Below, piece after piece: positions 26,648 to 36,887 of a stretch of DNA of 64,000 bases. Every line of letters begins with the position of its first letter. Within the stretch, counting starts at the first letter, position 1. The DNA comes from Chlamydia crocodili. GTDB taxonomy: Bacteria > Chlamydiota > Chlamydiia > Chlamydiales > Chlamydiaceae. The notes below the pieces were generated by a model, which did not search any database, had not been told where the DNA came from, and was given only the letters and a program-made list of their open reading frames with translations. Location: the NCBI RefSeq assembly GCF_018343815.1, contig NZ_CP060791.1, positions 452,113-516,112 on the forward strand, read 5' to 3'. Both the position numbers and the translations under genes were made by a program.

Positions 26648-27331
26648 ATGAGCAAGCCTACTTCCAATAATTCTAAAAAGCCATCAGCCTCGTTTAACAA
26701 AAAAACACGTAGCCGACTCGCTGAGCTTGCTGCACAAAAAAAAGCTAAGGCTAATGATTTAGAACAGAAATACCCAGTCCCTACAGAAGAAGAAACAAAG
26801 AAAGCTTTGATGGATATCTTACAGGGTCTTGGAGATGGATTAACTCTTCAACAAATCTTAGGTTTATCCGACGTTTTATTAGAAGAGATCTACACAATCG
26901 CTTATAGCTTCTATTCCCAAGGGAAATACAATGAAGCAATTGGTCTTTTCCAAATCCTTACAGCTTCAAAACCCCAGTGCTACAAGTATATTTTAGGCTT
27001 AAGCTCATGCTATCATCAGCTCAAAATGTACAATGAAGCGGCCTTTGGCTTCTTCCTTGCTTTTGATGCAGAGCCTCAGAACCCAATTCCTCCTTATTAC
27101 ATAGCTGATAGCTTGATGAAGATAGATCAAGCCGAGGAATCTCGTGATTTCTTAGATATTACCATCGATATTTGCGCTAACAAACCTGAATACAGAATCT
27201 TGAAAGAACGCTGCAACATTATGAAAGACTCTCTCAAAGATATGATCAAAGAAACAACTCCAAAAAAGAAAAAAACTACTGCTACTAAATCAAAAACATC
27301 GGCCAAAAAAAAATCCGGTGGGAAACGTTAA
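26648..27331 (+). CDS. lcrH: Class II type III secretion chaperone (LcrH/SycD type, Scc2)
   Basis: 227 residues. The central part (about 60-180) contains tetratricopeptide repeats, including YSFYSQGKYNEAIGLF and KYILGLSSCYHQLKMYNEA, matching the LcrH/SycD family that keeps translocator proteins soluble before secretion. Genes for the presumed clients CopB and CopD lie 3 and 4 places along. Unusual for the family, both ends are strongly basic: a Lys/Ser/Asn-rich head and a tail (last ~22 residues) made mostly of Lys, Thr and Ser, resembling chlamydial histone-like proteins. CT576 orthologue. Confidence 0.9.
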   Translation: MSKPTSNNSKKPSASFNKKTRSRLAELAAQKKAKANDLEQKYPVPTEEETKKALMDILQGLGDGLTLQQILGLSDVLLEEIYTIAYSFYSQGKYNEAIGLFQILTASKPQCYKYILGLSSCYHQLKMYNEAAFGFFLAFDAEPQNPIPPYYIADSLMKIDQAEESRDFLDITIDICANKPEYRILKERCNIMKDSLKDMIKETTPKKKKTTATKSKTSAKKKSGGKR

Positions 27332-27354
27332 TTTAGGGTTAGGAGAACTCCAAC

Positions 27355-27738
27355 ATGAATAAAAAAGTTAGAAAAACGAAAAAAACTACAGCTAAAAAGA
27401 CATCTGCAAAACGTGCAGATACCACGCCTGTGTTATTCACTAATGAAACAGACAAACAAGAAGTAGCAATCTCAAATTTAGAGAATTTAGTTTCCTCTAT
27501 TTATGAAGATTTGCCTCTAGCCCAGACATTTTCTGGAATTCAAGATGAAAAACAATTAGCTCAAATGATGGCCGCATTAAACGGTACTTTAGATTCCTTA
27601 CCCATTGAGAGTCTAACAGAAGGTTTATTTAACAATCCTAAAGAAGATGCAAAGTTTGCTAAAGATTTAGCTTCTGTTCTCCACGGATTGAAGAATTTAT
27701 CTTCAACAGTCAATAAGCATATCTCTGACAAACAATAG
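27355..27738 (+). CDS. Hypothetical protein of the CopB/CopD operon with basic N-terminus
   Basis: 127 residues. The first ~25 are Lys/Thr/Ala-rich (KKTTAKKTSAKR), recalling both the tail of the chaperone encoded 23 bases upstream and histone-like proteins. The remainder is acidic and helical, with no motif known to me. Position between chaperone and translocators implies a type III secretion role, perhaps an accessory chaperone or regulator. A good ribosome site (AGGAG) precedes the ATG. CT577 orthologue. Confidence 0.82.
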   Translation: MNKKVRKTKKTTAKKTSAKRADTTPVLFTNETDKQEVAISNLENLVSSIYEDLPLAQTFSGIQDEKQLAQMMAALNGTLDSLPIESLTEGLFNNPKEDAKFAKDLASVLHGLKNLSSTVNKHISDKQ

Positions 27739-27776
27739 TCTTAGAAAAAATTAGATAATATAGGGTAATTTAGCAG

Positions 27777-29264
27777 ATGTCTCTCTCTACCTCAGGTCCA
27801 GACAATACTAACCAGAAAAATATCTTGGCTCAGGTACTAGCTTCTACACCACAAGCGGTACCAACCCCTGATAAACTTGCTGGCAATGAAACTAAGCAAA
27901 TTCAGCAAACCCGACAGGGGAAAAATGCTGAAATGCAAAGTGATGCAGGTATTGCTGGAACACAAGGCAAAGAAAAAACTAGTGCTGTTTCTGAAATTCA
28001 AAATTCAGAGAATATCATGGCTGGGCAAGGAATTGCCGCAGGTCAAGAGACTGCATCTGCAGAAGCTGCTGCCGGAGCTAACCAAACTTCCGGTGCGGCT
28101 GCTTTCCAAGCTGTAAACTTACAATCTACAATTGAAGAAGCTAACAAAACATTGGAGACTACACTCTCTTCTTTATCTTCTGTAGATTCTTCACAGTTAC
28201 AAGAAATTCAAGAATTAGTTGCTTCTGTTGTCAATGGGACATCGAATTCCACTATTCAAGGATTAGAAACTCCAGCTCTTCCTAAACCTTCTATAACTCA
28301 GCCTAGACAGGAAGTTATGGAAATTAGCATGGCCTTAGCAAAAGCGATCGCTGCTCTTGGAGAAGCTACAGCTTCGGCTCTTTCTGACTATCAAAGTACA
28401 CAGGCCCAAGCTTCAACTATGAACCGCCTATCCTTAGAATCTCAAGGATTGAAGATCGATTCCGAGCGTGAAGAATTCCAAAAGATGAAAGAGATTCAAT
28501 CAAAGGCAGATAGTAATAGTACGCTGAATACCGTAAACACTGTGATGATTGCTGTTTCTGTAACAATCACTGTTATCTCTGTTGTTGCCGCACTATTTAC
28601 TTGCGGTTTAGGTCTTATAGGAACTGCTGCCGCTGGAGCTACTGCCGCTGCAGCTGCCGCTACTGCAGGCGCCACTGCAGGTGCTGCTGCCGCAACATCC
28701 GTAGCAACAACTGTAGCTACACAAGTTACTGTTCAAGCCGTGATGCAAGCGGTCAAACAAGCGATTGTTCAAGCAGTTAAGCAGGCCGTTATGGAAGCTA
28801 TTAAAGCTGCAGTAAAACAGGGTATAAAACAAATCATCAAGCAAGCGGTCAAAGCTGCTATTAAAACATTGATGAAAAACATGTCTAAGATCTTCCAAAC
28901 AGGACAAAAAGCCCTTGCTAAATCCTTCCCAAGGCTTTCTAAAGTGCTGAATACTTTAGGAAACAAATGGGTCGCTGCTGGAATGGGGCTGGTTGTTGCC
29001 GTTCCTGCTCTAGTTAAAGGTATTGGAGATCTTAAATTATCTGAAATGCAAACAGAACTTGCTGACATCCAGAAAAAAACAGGAATGCTCACCGCCCAAT
29101 CAGAGATGATGAAGATGTTTACGATGTTTTGGCAACAGGCAAGTAAAATCGCCGCGAAACAAACTGACAGTGCAAATGAAATGCAGCAACAAGCAACTAA
29201 ATTAGGTGCTCAGATTGCTAAAGCCTTCCAAGCTATCAGCTCAGGCTTAGCATCAGCAGTATAA
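27777..29264 (+). CDS. copB: Type III secretion hydrophobic translocator CopB
   Basis: 495 residues. A Gln/Ala/Ser-rich hydrophilic N-terminal third is followed by a helical region and a pair of hydrophobic stretches, about 252-280 (MIAVSVTITVISVVAAL) and 280-312 (very Ala-rich). An amphipathic repeat region (about 315-370) of QAVKQA-like units and a further hydrophobic segment near 398-415 follow. This matches the YopB-like pore-forming translocator plan. CT578 orthologue. Expected to be secreted and inserted in host or inclusion membrane. Confidence 0.9.
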   Translation: MSLSTSGPDNTNQKNILAQVLASTPQAVPTPDKLAGNETKQIQQTRQGKNAEMQSDAGIAGTQGKEKTSAVSEIQNSENIMAGQGIAAGQETASAEAAAGANQTSGAAAFQAVNLQSTIEEANKTLETTLSSLSSVDSSQLQEIQELVASVVNGTSNSTIQGLETPALPKPSITQPRQEVMEISMALAKAIAALGEATASALSDYQSTQAQASTMNRLSLESQGLKIDSEREEFQKMKEIQSKADSNSTLNTVNTVMIAVSVTITVISVVAALFTCGLGLIGTAAAGATAAAAAATAGATAGAAAATSVATTVATQVTVQAVMQAVKQAIVQAVKQAVMEAIKAAVKQGIKQIIKQAVKAAIKTLMKNMSKIFQTGQKALAKSFPRLSKVLNTLGNKWVAAGMGLVVAVPALVKGIGDLKLSEMQTELADIQKKTGMLTAQSEMMKMFTMFWQQASKIAAKQTDSANEMQQQATKLGAQIAKAFQAISSGLASAV

Positions 29265-29293
29265 CAATTATTTATTAAGGGGACATTTTTGCT

Positions 29294-30619
29294 ATGACAT
29301 CAGGAGTTAGTGGAAATAACAATACTGATCCTTCATTAGCTGCTCAGCTTGCACAAAATGCCAGTCAGGCGGCTTCTAAAGCTCAAGGACAACAAAAGCC
29401 AGCTAATGCTCAAGGAACTCAAGAAGAGTCTGCAGCTGCAGGTTTTGAGGATTTAATCCAGGAGACGCAAACTCAAGGAACTTCTAAAAAAGAATCTGCT
29501 GCGCAAACATCAAAAAGCTCTAAAACTGATAAATCTGGTAAAGCTTCTACCTCTACATCAGTAGCTAGCGCATCAAGTACTGTTACAGCTCAAGCTGTAA
29601 AAGGGCCCAAAGGTCTACAGCAAAATAACTACGAACTCCCCCAACTTCCTATTCCTGAGAATACAGAAGTCAACGGCGTAGTAATCAAAAAAGGTATGGG
29701 AACTCTTGCCTTATTGGGACTAATTATGACTTTACTTGCACAATCTAGTGCAAAATCTTGGTCTTCACAGTTCCAACAACAAAACCAGGCAATTCAAAAC
29801 CAAGTAGCTTTGGCTCCAGAAATAGGGAATGCCATTAGAACTCAAGCAAATCACCAAGCTGCTGCCACAGAAACTCAAGCTAAACAAAGTATGATCTCTG
29901 GTATCGTTAACATTGTTGGTTTTGCAGTTTCCGTCGGTGGGGGTCTCCTTTCTGCAGCGAAAAGCTTAGGAGGATTAAAATCTGCAGCTTTTGCAAAAGA
30001 AACAGCTGGTGCTGCGGGATCCGCAGCGAGTTCTGCTGCCTCTCAAGCTTCAAAGGTTGCGACAGATGCAGCTACGGCAGCCACTAAAACAGCAACAACA
30101 GCTGCTTCTGGTGTTGCGGGTTCTGCAGCTCAGGGAGCTGCAAAGGCAGCAGCAGGATTAACTGATGATATCGCTGCCGCAACTGCAAAAGCTACTGCGG
30201 GCGCTGCAAAAGGCTCAGGTGGATTATTCGGCAAAGTGTTAAACACTCCTGGATGGAAAGATAAAATTTCACGAGGGATGAACGTAGTAAAAACTCAGGG
30301 AGGACGTGCTGCTGCTTTTGCTGGTAGAGCCCTTTCCACATCCATGCAGATGTCTCAGATGGTTCACGCCCTCACAGCAGGTATTGACGGGATCGTTGGA
30401 GGTGTTATGGGCGCTGAAATTGCTCATCACCAAAAGCAAGCAGGTATGGCTGAAGCTCACGCTGAAGAATTGAAACAACTTTCTTCTATCCAGAGTCAGT
30501 ATGCAGGACAAGCGCAACAGCTCCAAGAGCAGTCGCAACAAAGTTTTAACTCTGCCCTGCAAACTCTACAAAATATTGCCGACTCTCAAACACAAACAAC
30601 ATCAGCGATCTTTAGTTAA
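29294..30619 (+). CDS. copD: Type III secretion translocator CopD
   Basis: 441 residues, second translocator, probably YopD-like in role. A hydrophilic, Ser/Thr/Lys-rich N-terminal region (1-105) precedes a hydrophobic segment near 136-152 ([15 protein letters not shown]). A second lies near 200-225 ([18 protein letters not shown]), followed by a long Ala-rich section and a C-terminal Gln-rich coiled-coil-like end. Good ribosome site (AAGGGG) upstream. It ends the operon, followed by a strong terminator. CT579 orthologue. Confidence 0.88.
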   Translation: MTSGVSGNNNTDPSLAAQLAQNASQAASKAQGQQKPANAQGTQEESAAAGFEDLIQETQTQGTSKKESAAQTSKSSKTDKSGKASTSTSVASASSTVTAQAVKGPKGLQQNNYELPQLPIPENTEVNGVVIKKGMGTLALLGLIMTLLAQSSAKSWSSQFQQQNQAIQNQVALAPEIGNAIRTQANHQAAATETQAKQSMISGIVNIVGFAVSVGGGLLSAAKSLGGLKSAAFAKETAGAAGSAASSAASQASKVATDAATAATKTATTAASGVAGSAAQGAAKAAAGLTDDIAAATAKATAGAAKGSGGLFGKVLNTPGWKDKISRGMNVVKTQGGRAAAFAGRALSTSMQMSQMVHALTAGIDGIVGGVMGAEIAHHQKQAGMAEAHAEELKQLSSIQSQYAGQAQQLQEQSQQSFNSALQTLQNIADSQTQTTSAIFS

Positions 30620-30650
30620 GACATCTTTTTGTGTTCTTAAGATAATGAAA

Positions 30651-30680
30651 AGGCCCAACCGTCGTGTTGGGCCTTTTTTT
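30651..30680 (+). terminator. Strong intrinsic terminator after copD (bidirectional)
   Basis: AGGCCCAAC (30651-30659) and GTTGGGCCT (30666-30674) form a perfect 9-bp stem with a 6-base loop, followed by seven T. A preceding run of four A gives a shorter T-run for the convergent transporter gene on the minus strand. Confidence 0.9.
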
Positions 30681-30698
30681 ATGTAAAGCTGCTGTACA

Positions 30699-31604
30699 TC
30701 AGGAAACAATGTAGCCCTGACGAAATTCTTCATGATAGATTAGGCGACAACCTACAACCATAAATACAACAGCTAGTAGCAAAGATCCTGATAGACTCTC
30801 TCCTAATAATAACCAGCCATAAAATGCCGAAAACAAAGGCATAACAAGATTACAGAAAGAAAGGAACGTTGAAGAATATTTTCTCAATAACTTCGCATAT
30901 AAGTTATAGCTAATGAGGTTGGAGAACAAAACAAGACAAGAAATTGCCTGAATGAATACGATTCCGTTGCTTATGGGGATAGGATTCCACGTCTCAACAA
31001 TTATAGAATGTCCTAAAGATAAAACTCCGGATATAAGCATCGCATAGGCATTTATCGCCATTACCGATAAAGAGGAGTTCTTTTCTATTTTTCTTAATAA
31101 TGTCCAACCAAAAGCAGAAAAACAAGTCGCTAGTAACAATAACAGTTCTGGAATCCCTAATTGCCAACTCCACATATTTTCAGAGCTATCTCCCCCAAAA
31201 AATAGATAAGATAAGTAGCCGAACAACCCGAGACTTAATCCACCTATTTTCTTCATTGTCACAGTTTCTCGTAATTGAATATAAGAAAACAGAGCGGAAA
31301 CAAACGGAGAAAGCCCGTAGATAAAACACGCCTTCGAAGAAGATAAGTTTTGCAAACCTAAAAACTCGCAGACATTGGTTAAATAGAATCCAACTACAGC
31401 TAAAATTAAAACAGGAATATAAAGCTGTTTTGGTAATTTCAAAGATCCTTTTTTCCAAAATACTATCGCTGCCAAAACCAAACCAGCAATAAGCATGCGG
31501 CTTCCTGTTACAAATAAAGGAGCTGAGGCCTCCATAGCTAATTTGCTAAAAGCAAAAGATGAGGACCAGATAAACGCAGTAAAAAATACTAAAAAAATAG
31601 ACAT
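30699..31604 (-). CDS. EamA/DMT-family transporter
   Basis: 301-residue polytopic inner-membrane protein with about ten helices and two EamA repeats. The first has FIWSSSFAFSKLAMEASAP at its start; the second begins near residue 150 and ends with VMPLFSAFYGWLLLGESLSG, a typical second-repeat signature. These transporters export or import small metabolites; the substrate cannot be told from sequence. It stands alone, convergent with copD and divergent from thrS. CT580 orthologue. Confidence 0.88.
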   Translation of the reverse strand: MSIFLVFFTAFIWSSSFAFSKLAMEASAPLFVTGSRMLIAGLVLAAIVFWKKGSLKLPKQLYIPVLILAVVGFYLTNVCEFLGLQNLSSSKACFIYGLSPFVSALFSYIQLRETVTMKKIGGLSLGLFGYLSYLFFGGDSSENMWSWQLGIPELLLLLATCFSAFGWTLLRKIEKNSSLSVMAINAYAMLISGVLSLGHSIIVETWNPIPISNGIVFIQAISCLVLFSNLISYNLYAKLLRKYSSTFLSFCNLVMPLFSAFYGWLLLGESLSGSLLLAVVFMVVGCRLIYHEEFRQGYIVS

Positions 31605-31751
31605 GAAGAAGTCATTTCTGGAATAGAAAATAGCTTATTGTAAAAGAATAAAACTTTGGCTCCAACTCAAATATATTGTTATCTATAAACTCATCAAAAA
31701 AATCCTTTATCCTCTCACCTAAATATTAAGTTTTTTTTTAAGAAAACTCCC

Positions 31752-31779
31752 TTGCTTTGATCCGGAAAAACGTTACAAT
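31752..31779 (+). promoter_or_regulatory. Predicted sigma-66 promoter of thrS operon
   Basis: -35 TTGCTT (31752-31757), 16-base spacer, -10 TACAAT (31774-31779), a good match to the major-sigma consensus. It is about 33 bases before the thrS ATG, which also has a GGAGAG ribosome site. Confidence 0.5.
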
Positions 31780-31812
31780 AACAGACTTAGAAAAACTCTT
31801 AATGGAGAGAAG

Positions 31813-33720
31813 ATGATCCGCGTAATTTGCAACAATGAAACTTCTGAGCTGCCTGAAGGCGCTACTGCTGCTGATTTCGCGAGCAAAATAAAAAATTCTC
31901 ATTACTTTGCTGGCGTTGTCATAAATGATCAAATTAAAGATCTATCCACAACCCTAAAAGAAGGAGATACCTTAAGATTTGTTACCTTCGAAGATCCTGA
32001 AGGACGAGAGATTTTTCTACATACTTCTGCTCACATCTTAGCTCAGGCTGTATTACGTCTCTGGCCTAAAGCCATTCCAACAATCGGCCCTGTTATAGAT
32101 CAGGGATTCTATTATGATTTTGCAAATCTTGCTGTAAGTGAAGATGATTTCCTCATGATTGAAAATATGATGGAACAAATAGCTCAAGCAAAGTTTGAAG
32201 TATCCAAAAAAACATTTCATGATAAGCAAGAGGCCTTAAAAGAATTCGCATCCAATCCTTTTAAAGTAGAGCTAATCCAAGAACTCCCTGAAGGAGAAAG
32301 TATCACTGCCTATTCCCAAGGAGAATTTACGGATCTTTGTCGAGGTCCTCATCTCCCCTCTACTAATCCCGTAAAGGCTTTTAAACTCTTACGTACATCG
32401 GCAGCTTACTGGAGAGGAGACCCTAACCGAGAATCTTTAGTAAGAATTTATGGGGTGTCTTTCCCAACAACAAAAGAATTAAAAGAACACCTCAATCAAT
32501 TAGAAGAGGCAAAAAAACGCGATCATCGCGTTTTAGGAGCGAAACTCGATCTCTTTTCACAACAAGAATGCTCGGCAGGCATGCCTTTTTTCCATCCTCG
32601 GGGAATGATTATTTGGGACGCCTTAATAGGTTATTGGAAGCGTCTCCATCAACTTGCGGGTTACAAGCAAATCCTAACGCCTCAACTTATGAATCGCAAT
32701 CTTTGGGAAGTTTCTGGACATTGGAGCAACTACAAAGAGAACATGTATACTCTAAAAATAGATGAAGAAGACTATGCGATTAAACCGATGAACTGCCCCG
32801 GATGTATGCTATACTATAAAACACGTTTGCACAGTTATAAGGAATTTCCTTTACGCGTTGCGGAGATAGGTCACGTTCACCGCTATGAAATTTCTGGAGC
32901 TCTTTCAGGACTTATGCGTGTACGCGCTTTCCATCAAGATGATGCTCACGTATTTCTAACCCCTGAGCAAGTGGAAGAAGAAACGCTGAATATTTTAAAT
33001 CTAGTTTCTGAATTATACTCAACATTCGGTCTTGAATATCACCTAGAATTATCTACACGTCCAGAAAAAGCAACTATTGGCAGTGATGCGCTATGGGAAT
33101 TAGCAACAGCAGCTTTAGAGCGTGCTCTTGTGAATTCTAACACACCTTTCATCGTCAATCCCGGAGATGGAGCCTTTTACGGACCGAAAATTGATATTCA
33201 TGTAAAAGACGCTATTCAACGTACATGGCAATGTGGGACGATACAATTAGATATGTTTTTACCTGAACGTTTTGAATTGGAATATACAAATGCACAGGGA
33301 GAGAAAAGTACTCCTATTATGCTACACCGTGCTTTATTTGGTTCTATTGAGAGATTTTTAGGGATCCTTATCGAACATTTTAAAGGAAAGTTTCCTCTAT
33401 GGTTAAGTCCTGAACATATCCGGTTGATCACTGTAGCAGATCGTCATCAACGCCGAGCTAAAGAACTTGCTAGCGCATGGCAAAAACTAGGCCTTGTAGT
33501 CACTGTGGATGATTCTAATGAATCCGTAAGCAAGAAAATCCGGAATGCACAAAATATGCAAGTCAACTATATGGTCACTTTAGGAGATCGGGAAATAGAG
33601 GAAAATACTCTAGCTGTACGTACCCGAGACAACCGAGTTTTAAATGCTATGACAGTAGAGACATTCATAAATACTATACTTGAAGAAAAGAACTCTTTGA
33701 GTTTAACTCCACTATTGTAG
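31813..33720 (+). CDS. thrS: Threonyl-tRNA synthetase
   Basis: 635 residues. N-terminal TGS domain (1-60), then the editing domain with [11 protein letters not shown] and the SAD-like segment [13 protein letters not shown]. The class II core has motif 1 ([11 protein letters not shown]), zinc ligands in NCPGCM (Cys near 329), motif 2 [13 protein letters not shown], motif 3 [11 protein letters not shown], and a C-terminal anticodon-binding domain. Complete and of normal length. It heads a tight run through uvrB (gaps of 2-30 bases). CT581 orthologue. Confidence 0.97.
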   Translation: MIRVICNNETSELPEGATAADFASKIKNSHYFAGVVINDQIKDLSTTLKEGDTLRFVTFEDPEGREIFLHTSAHILAQAVLRLWPKAIPTIGPVIDQGFYYDFANLAVSEDDFLMIENMMEQIAQAKFEVSKKTFHDKQEALKEFASNPFKVELIQELPEGESITAYSQGEFTDLCRGPHLPSTNPVKAFKLLRTSAAYWRGDPNRESLVRIYGVSFPTTKELKEHLNQLEEAKKRDHRVLGAKLDLFSQQECSAGMPFFHPRGMIIWDALIGYWKRLHQLAGYKQILTPQLMNRNLWEVSGHWSNYKENMYTLKIDEEDYAIKPMNCPGCMLYYKTRLHSYKEFPLRVAEIGHVHRYEISGALSGLMRVRAFHQDDAHVFLTPEQVEEETLNILNLVSELYSTFGLEYHLELSTRPEKATIGSDALWELATAALERALVNSNTPFIVNPGDGAFYGPKIDIHVKDAIQRTWQCGTIQLDMFLPERFELEYTNAQGEKSTPIMLHRALFGSIERFLGILIEHFKGKFPLWLSPEHIRLITVADRHQRRAKELASAWQKLGLVVTVDDSNESVSKKIRNAQNMQVNYMVTLGDREIEENTLAVRTRDNRVLNAMTVETFINTILEEKNSLSLTPLL

Positions 33721-33750
33721 AAAACCCAGATCCAAGGACGAGCATCTCGT

Positions 33751-34518
33751 ATGAAAACCATCGCTGTCAATAGCTTTAAAGGTGGCACAGCAAAGACCTC
33801 AACGACTCTACATTTAGGAGCTGCTTTAGCGCAATATCATAACGCACGTGTGCTTCTTATTGATTTTGATGCTCAAGCAAACCTTACTTCAGGACTAGGT
33901 CTTGATCCGGATTGTTACGATAGCTTAGCTGTCGTACTCCAGGGGGAAAAAAATATTCGTGAGGTGATTCGTCCTATTGAAGATACGGGATTAGATCTAA
34001 TTCCTGCTGACACCTGGCTAGAACGTATTGAAGTTTCTGGAAATCTAGCTGCAGATCGTTATTCTCATGAACGGCTGAAACATATTTTAGCCTCTGTTGA
34101 AAATGAGTATGACTACGTTATTATTGATACTCCCCCGTCTTTATGTTGGCTTACAGAGTCTGCGTTAATTGCAGCACAATACGCTCTAATTTGCGCTACT
34201 CCTGAGTTCTATAGTGTTAAAGGCTTAGAAAGACTTTCTTCATTTATTCAGGGCATTTCCTCAAGACATCCTCTGAATATTCTCGGTGTTGCCCTCTCTT
34301 TCTGGAACTATCGTGGAAGAAATAATGCAGCGTTTGCTGATTTGATTCATAAGACATTTCCTGGAAGGCTATTAAACACTAAAATCCGTAGAGATATTAC
34401 GATTTCTGAAGCAGCAATTCACGGTAAACCTGTATTTGCCACAGCACCTTCAGCACGAGCTTCTGAAGATTACTTAAATCTGACCAAAGAATTGTTAATT
34501 TTACTGAGGGATATGTAA
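33751..34518 (+). CDS. ParA-family ATPase, chromosomal relative of plasmid pGP5-D
   Basis: 255-residue deviant-Walker ATPase: KGGTAKTSTT near residue 10, DFDAQANLTSGLG as the switch I region, and YVIIDTPPS as Walker B. Such proteins partition DNA or position cell components. No parB or parS is seen next to it; instead a gene resembling plasmid pGP6-D follows by 4 bases, repeating the plasmid order pgp5-pgp6. CT582 orthologue. It could act in chromosome segregation or in regulation as its plasmid relative does. Confidence 0.88.
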   Translation: MKTIAVNSFKGGTAKTSTTLHLGAALAQYHNARVLLIDFDAQANLTSGLGLDPDCYDSLAVVLQGEKNIREVIRPIEDTGLDLIPADTWLERIEVSGNLAADRYSHERLKHILASVENEYDYVIIDTPPSLCWLTESALIAAQYALICATPEFYSVKGLERLSSFIQGISSRHPLNILGVALSFWNYRGRNNAAFADLIHKTFPGRLLNTKIRRDITISEAAIHGKPVFATAPSARASEDYLNLTKELLILLRDM

Positions 34519-34522
34519 TCCT

Positions 34523-35275
34523 ATGGGAAATTTAAAAACGTTGTTAGAAAGCCGTTTCAGGAAAAATACTCAAGATAAAATGGAAACGCTAACACGCAAG
34601 CGTATGGAAGGAGAGCTCACACCTTTCTTAAGCAGGTTTTCCGATGTAAAATTATCCCAAAAAGAAGAAGAAAAGTTCCGTCAACTTTTAGAAAACTATA
34701 CATTTGAAGATCAGATTTCCGAAGAAGATTTTAAAAATCTCTGCAATCTTTCTGCACAAATAAAACAAATCCATCATCAGGCTGTGCTCTTACATGGGGA
34801 GCGCATAAAAAAAGTTCGCGACTTATTAAAAACTTATCGCGAAGGGGCCTTTTCTGCTTGGTTACTTATTACCTATGGGAATCGACAAACTCCCTATAAT
34901 TTTCTTGTATATTACGAACTATTTTCCACTCTTCCTGAACCTCTGAAAATAGAAGCTGAAAAAATGCCCAGACAAGCAATTTATACATTAGCTTCTCGAC
35001 AAGGACCTCAAGAGAAAAAAGAAGCCATTATCCGTAACTATCGTGGAGAAAGCAAAGGAGAACTCTTAGATATTATTAGAAGAGAATTTCCTTTAATTTC
35101 TACAGATCGTCGTCAGACTTGTTTGGCGAAACAAGCATTAGCTATACTTTCCAAAGGCTCGCAATTATTAAAAAAATGCTCAGAATTATCTCCCGAAGAT
35201 CATACTGCCCTTGAAAAATTGATAAAAAAGCTTCAAAAAGTTAAAAGTAATTTCTTTCCCAATACAAAGGTCTAA
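34523..35275 (+). CDS. pGP6-D-like protein, chromosomal paralogue
   Basis: 250 residues, soluble, highly charged and helical, with no enzymatic motif. The sequence RKVRDLLKTYREGAFSAWLL-type segment (about 94-116) and the place after a ParA gene agree with the chlamydial plasmid protein pGP6-D and its known chromosomal paralogue CT583. Function unknown. Start ATG 34523 follows the ParA stop by 4 bases, and its own stop is 2 bases before the next ATG. Confidence 0.82.
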   Translation: MGNLKTLLESRFRKNTQDKMETLTRKRMEGELTPFLSRFSDVKLSQKEEEKFRQLLENYTFEDQISEEDFKNLCNLSAQIKQIHHQAVLLHGERIKKVRDLLKTYREGAFSAWLLITYGNRQTPYNFLVYYELFSTLPEPLKIEAEKMPRQAIYTLASRQGPQEKKEAIIRNYRGESKGELLDIIRREFPLISTDRRQTCLAKQALAILSKGSQLLKKCSELSPEDHTALEKLIKKLQKVKSNFFPNTKV

Positions 35276-35277
35276 AT

Positions 35278-35832
35278 ATGGCAGCTAAATCAAAAATACT
35301 AGAACTAGAAGATAATGTTTTTCTTATTCTTGAAGGAAATTTAAAAAGAATTTTTGCCACTGCTATCGGCTATACTACATTCCGAGAATTTCAAAATGTT
35401 GTTTTTAACTGCTCTAATGGCCAACAGGAAACAGCGAATTTCTTTTTTGAAATGCTCATCAACGGCAAACTCATTCACGAACTTCCTGTAGAACAAAAAC
35501 AAGCGGCTCAAAGCTTAATCGCTGAATTTATGATGCTCATTCGTGTAGCTAAGGATGTTCATGAGCGTGGTGAATTTATTAACTTCATTACATCAGATAT
35601 GCTATCTCAACAAGAACGCTGCGTGTTCTTGAATCGTTTATCTAGAGTAGATGGACAAGAGTTCTTATTAATGACCGATGTTCAAAATACCTGCCATTTG
35701 ATTCGTCATCTATTAGCAAGACTTTTGGAAGCGCAAAAGAACCCTGTGGGAGAGAAAAATCTCCAAGAAATTCAAGAAGATATAGTATCATTGAAAAATC
35801 ATTTCGAAGAACTAGAGAAATCTTTTCAATAA
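35278..35832 (+). CDS. Conserved chlamydial protein CT584 type (proposed type III secretion-associated)
   Basis: 184 residues, soluble, mixed charge, no signal peptide and no motif visible to me. By position it is the orthologue of C. trachomatis CT584, which has been discussed as a type III secretion tip-like or chaperone-like protein; that role is not shown by this sequence. The C-terminal ~40 residues look helical and acidic. Closely packed between the pGP6-like gene and trpS. Confidence 0.8.
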   Translation: MAAKSKILELEDNVFLILEGNLKRIFATAIGYTTFREFQNVVFNCSNGQQETANFFFEMLINGKLIHELPVEQKQAAQSLIAEFMMLIRVAKDVHERGEFINFITSDMLSQQERCVFLNRLSRVDGQEFLLMTDVQNTCHLIRHLLARLLEAQKNPVGEKNLQEIQEDIVSLKNHFEELEKSFQ

Positions 35833-35842
35833 ATAAAGATTT

Positions 35843-36880
35843 ATGAACAAGAAAAAGCGTGTGCTTACCGGTGACCGACCAACAGGAAAGCTGCATTTAG
35901 GTCATTGGGTGGGTTCTATAAAAAATCGCTTAGATTTACAGAATAATCCCGCCTACGATTGCTTTTTCATCGTTGCGGATCTCCACACTCTTACAACACG
36001 AATACGTAAAGAACAAATTTTAGATGTTGATAATCATATTTACGAAGTTCTTGCAGACTGGTTGAGTGTGGGGATAGATCCGAACAAATCTACTATTTAT
36101 TTACAATCAGCAATTCCTGAGATTTATGAACTCTATTTGCTATTTTCTATGCTAATTTCCATTAACCGAATTATGGGAATTCCTAGTCTTAAAGAAATGG
36201 CAAAAAATGCCTCCATTGAAGAAGGTGGCTTGTCTTTTGGACTAGTAGGTTATCCTGTATTACAAAGTGCTGATATTCTTCTGGCAAAAGCTCAGCTTGT
36301 TCCCGTAGGTAAAGATAATGAAGCTCACGTAGAATTAACACGCGATATTGCACGCAATTTCAACCGTTTATACGGAGAGATTTTCCCTGAACCTGAAACT
36401 CTACAAGGAGAGCTTACCTCTCTAGTAGGTATTGACGGACAAGGCAAAATGAGCAAATCAGCAAACAATGCCATATACCTTTCTGATGATGACGCCACTA
36501 TCAAAGATAAGATTAGAAAAATGTATACCGACCCAAATCGGATTCATGCCACGACTCCAGGTCGCGTCGAAGGGAATCCCCTATTTATCTATCATGATAT
36601 TTTCAATCCTAATAAAGAAGAAATCGAAGAGTTTAAAACACGTTACCGCCAAGGATGTATAAAGGATGTCGAAGTAAAAGCACGTCTTGCTGAAGAGTTG
36701 ATTTTCTTCCTACAACCTTTTAAAGAAAAACGTGCTGAGCTATTAGCAAAACCTCAAATTCTTCAAGAAGCATTGCAACAAGGCACGGAAAAAATGCGTG
36801 CTATAGCAAAAGAAACTATGGAAGAAGTCCATAATACCCTAGGGTTAAGCCATAAATGGCGTTCTCGTCTATCGCTATAA
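35843..36880 (+). CDS. trpS: Tryptophanyl-tRNA synthetase
   Basis: 345-residue class Ic enzyme. [11 protein letters not shown] contains the HIGH-type motif (near residues 16-22), and [10 protein letters not shown] is the KMSKS loop (near 201). Between them are the tryptophan-pocket segments ([30 protein letters not shown]). Complete. It sits 10 bases after the CT584-like gene and 7 bases before uvrB, an operon link of no evident functional meaning. CT585 orthologue. Confidence 0.96.
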   Translation: MNKKKRVLTGDRPTGKLHLGHWVGSIKNRLDLQNNPAYDCFFIVADLHTLTTRIRKEQILDVDNHIYEVLADWLSVGIDPNKSTIYLQSAIPEIYELYLLFSMLISINRIMGIPSLKEMAKNASIEEGGLSFGLVGYPVLQSADILLAKAQLVPVGKDNEAHVELTRDIARNFNRLYGEIFPEPETLQGELTSLVGIDGQGKMSKSANNAIYLSDDDATIKDKIRKMYTDPNRIHATTPGRVEGNPLFIYHDIFNPNKEEIEEFKTRYRQGCIKDVEVKARLAEELIFFLQPFKEKRAELLAKPQILQEALQQGTEKMRAIAKETMEEVHNTLGLSHKWRSRLSL

Positions 36881-36887
36881 CTTATTC

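Noticed and set aside
28608..28907. Cys/Ser-rich frame antisense to copB
   Set aside because: Produced by the complement of the Ala-rich codons (GCT/GCA) of copB; no independent support.
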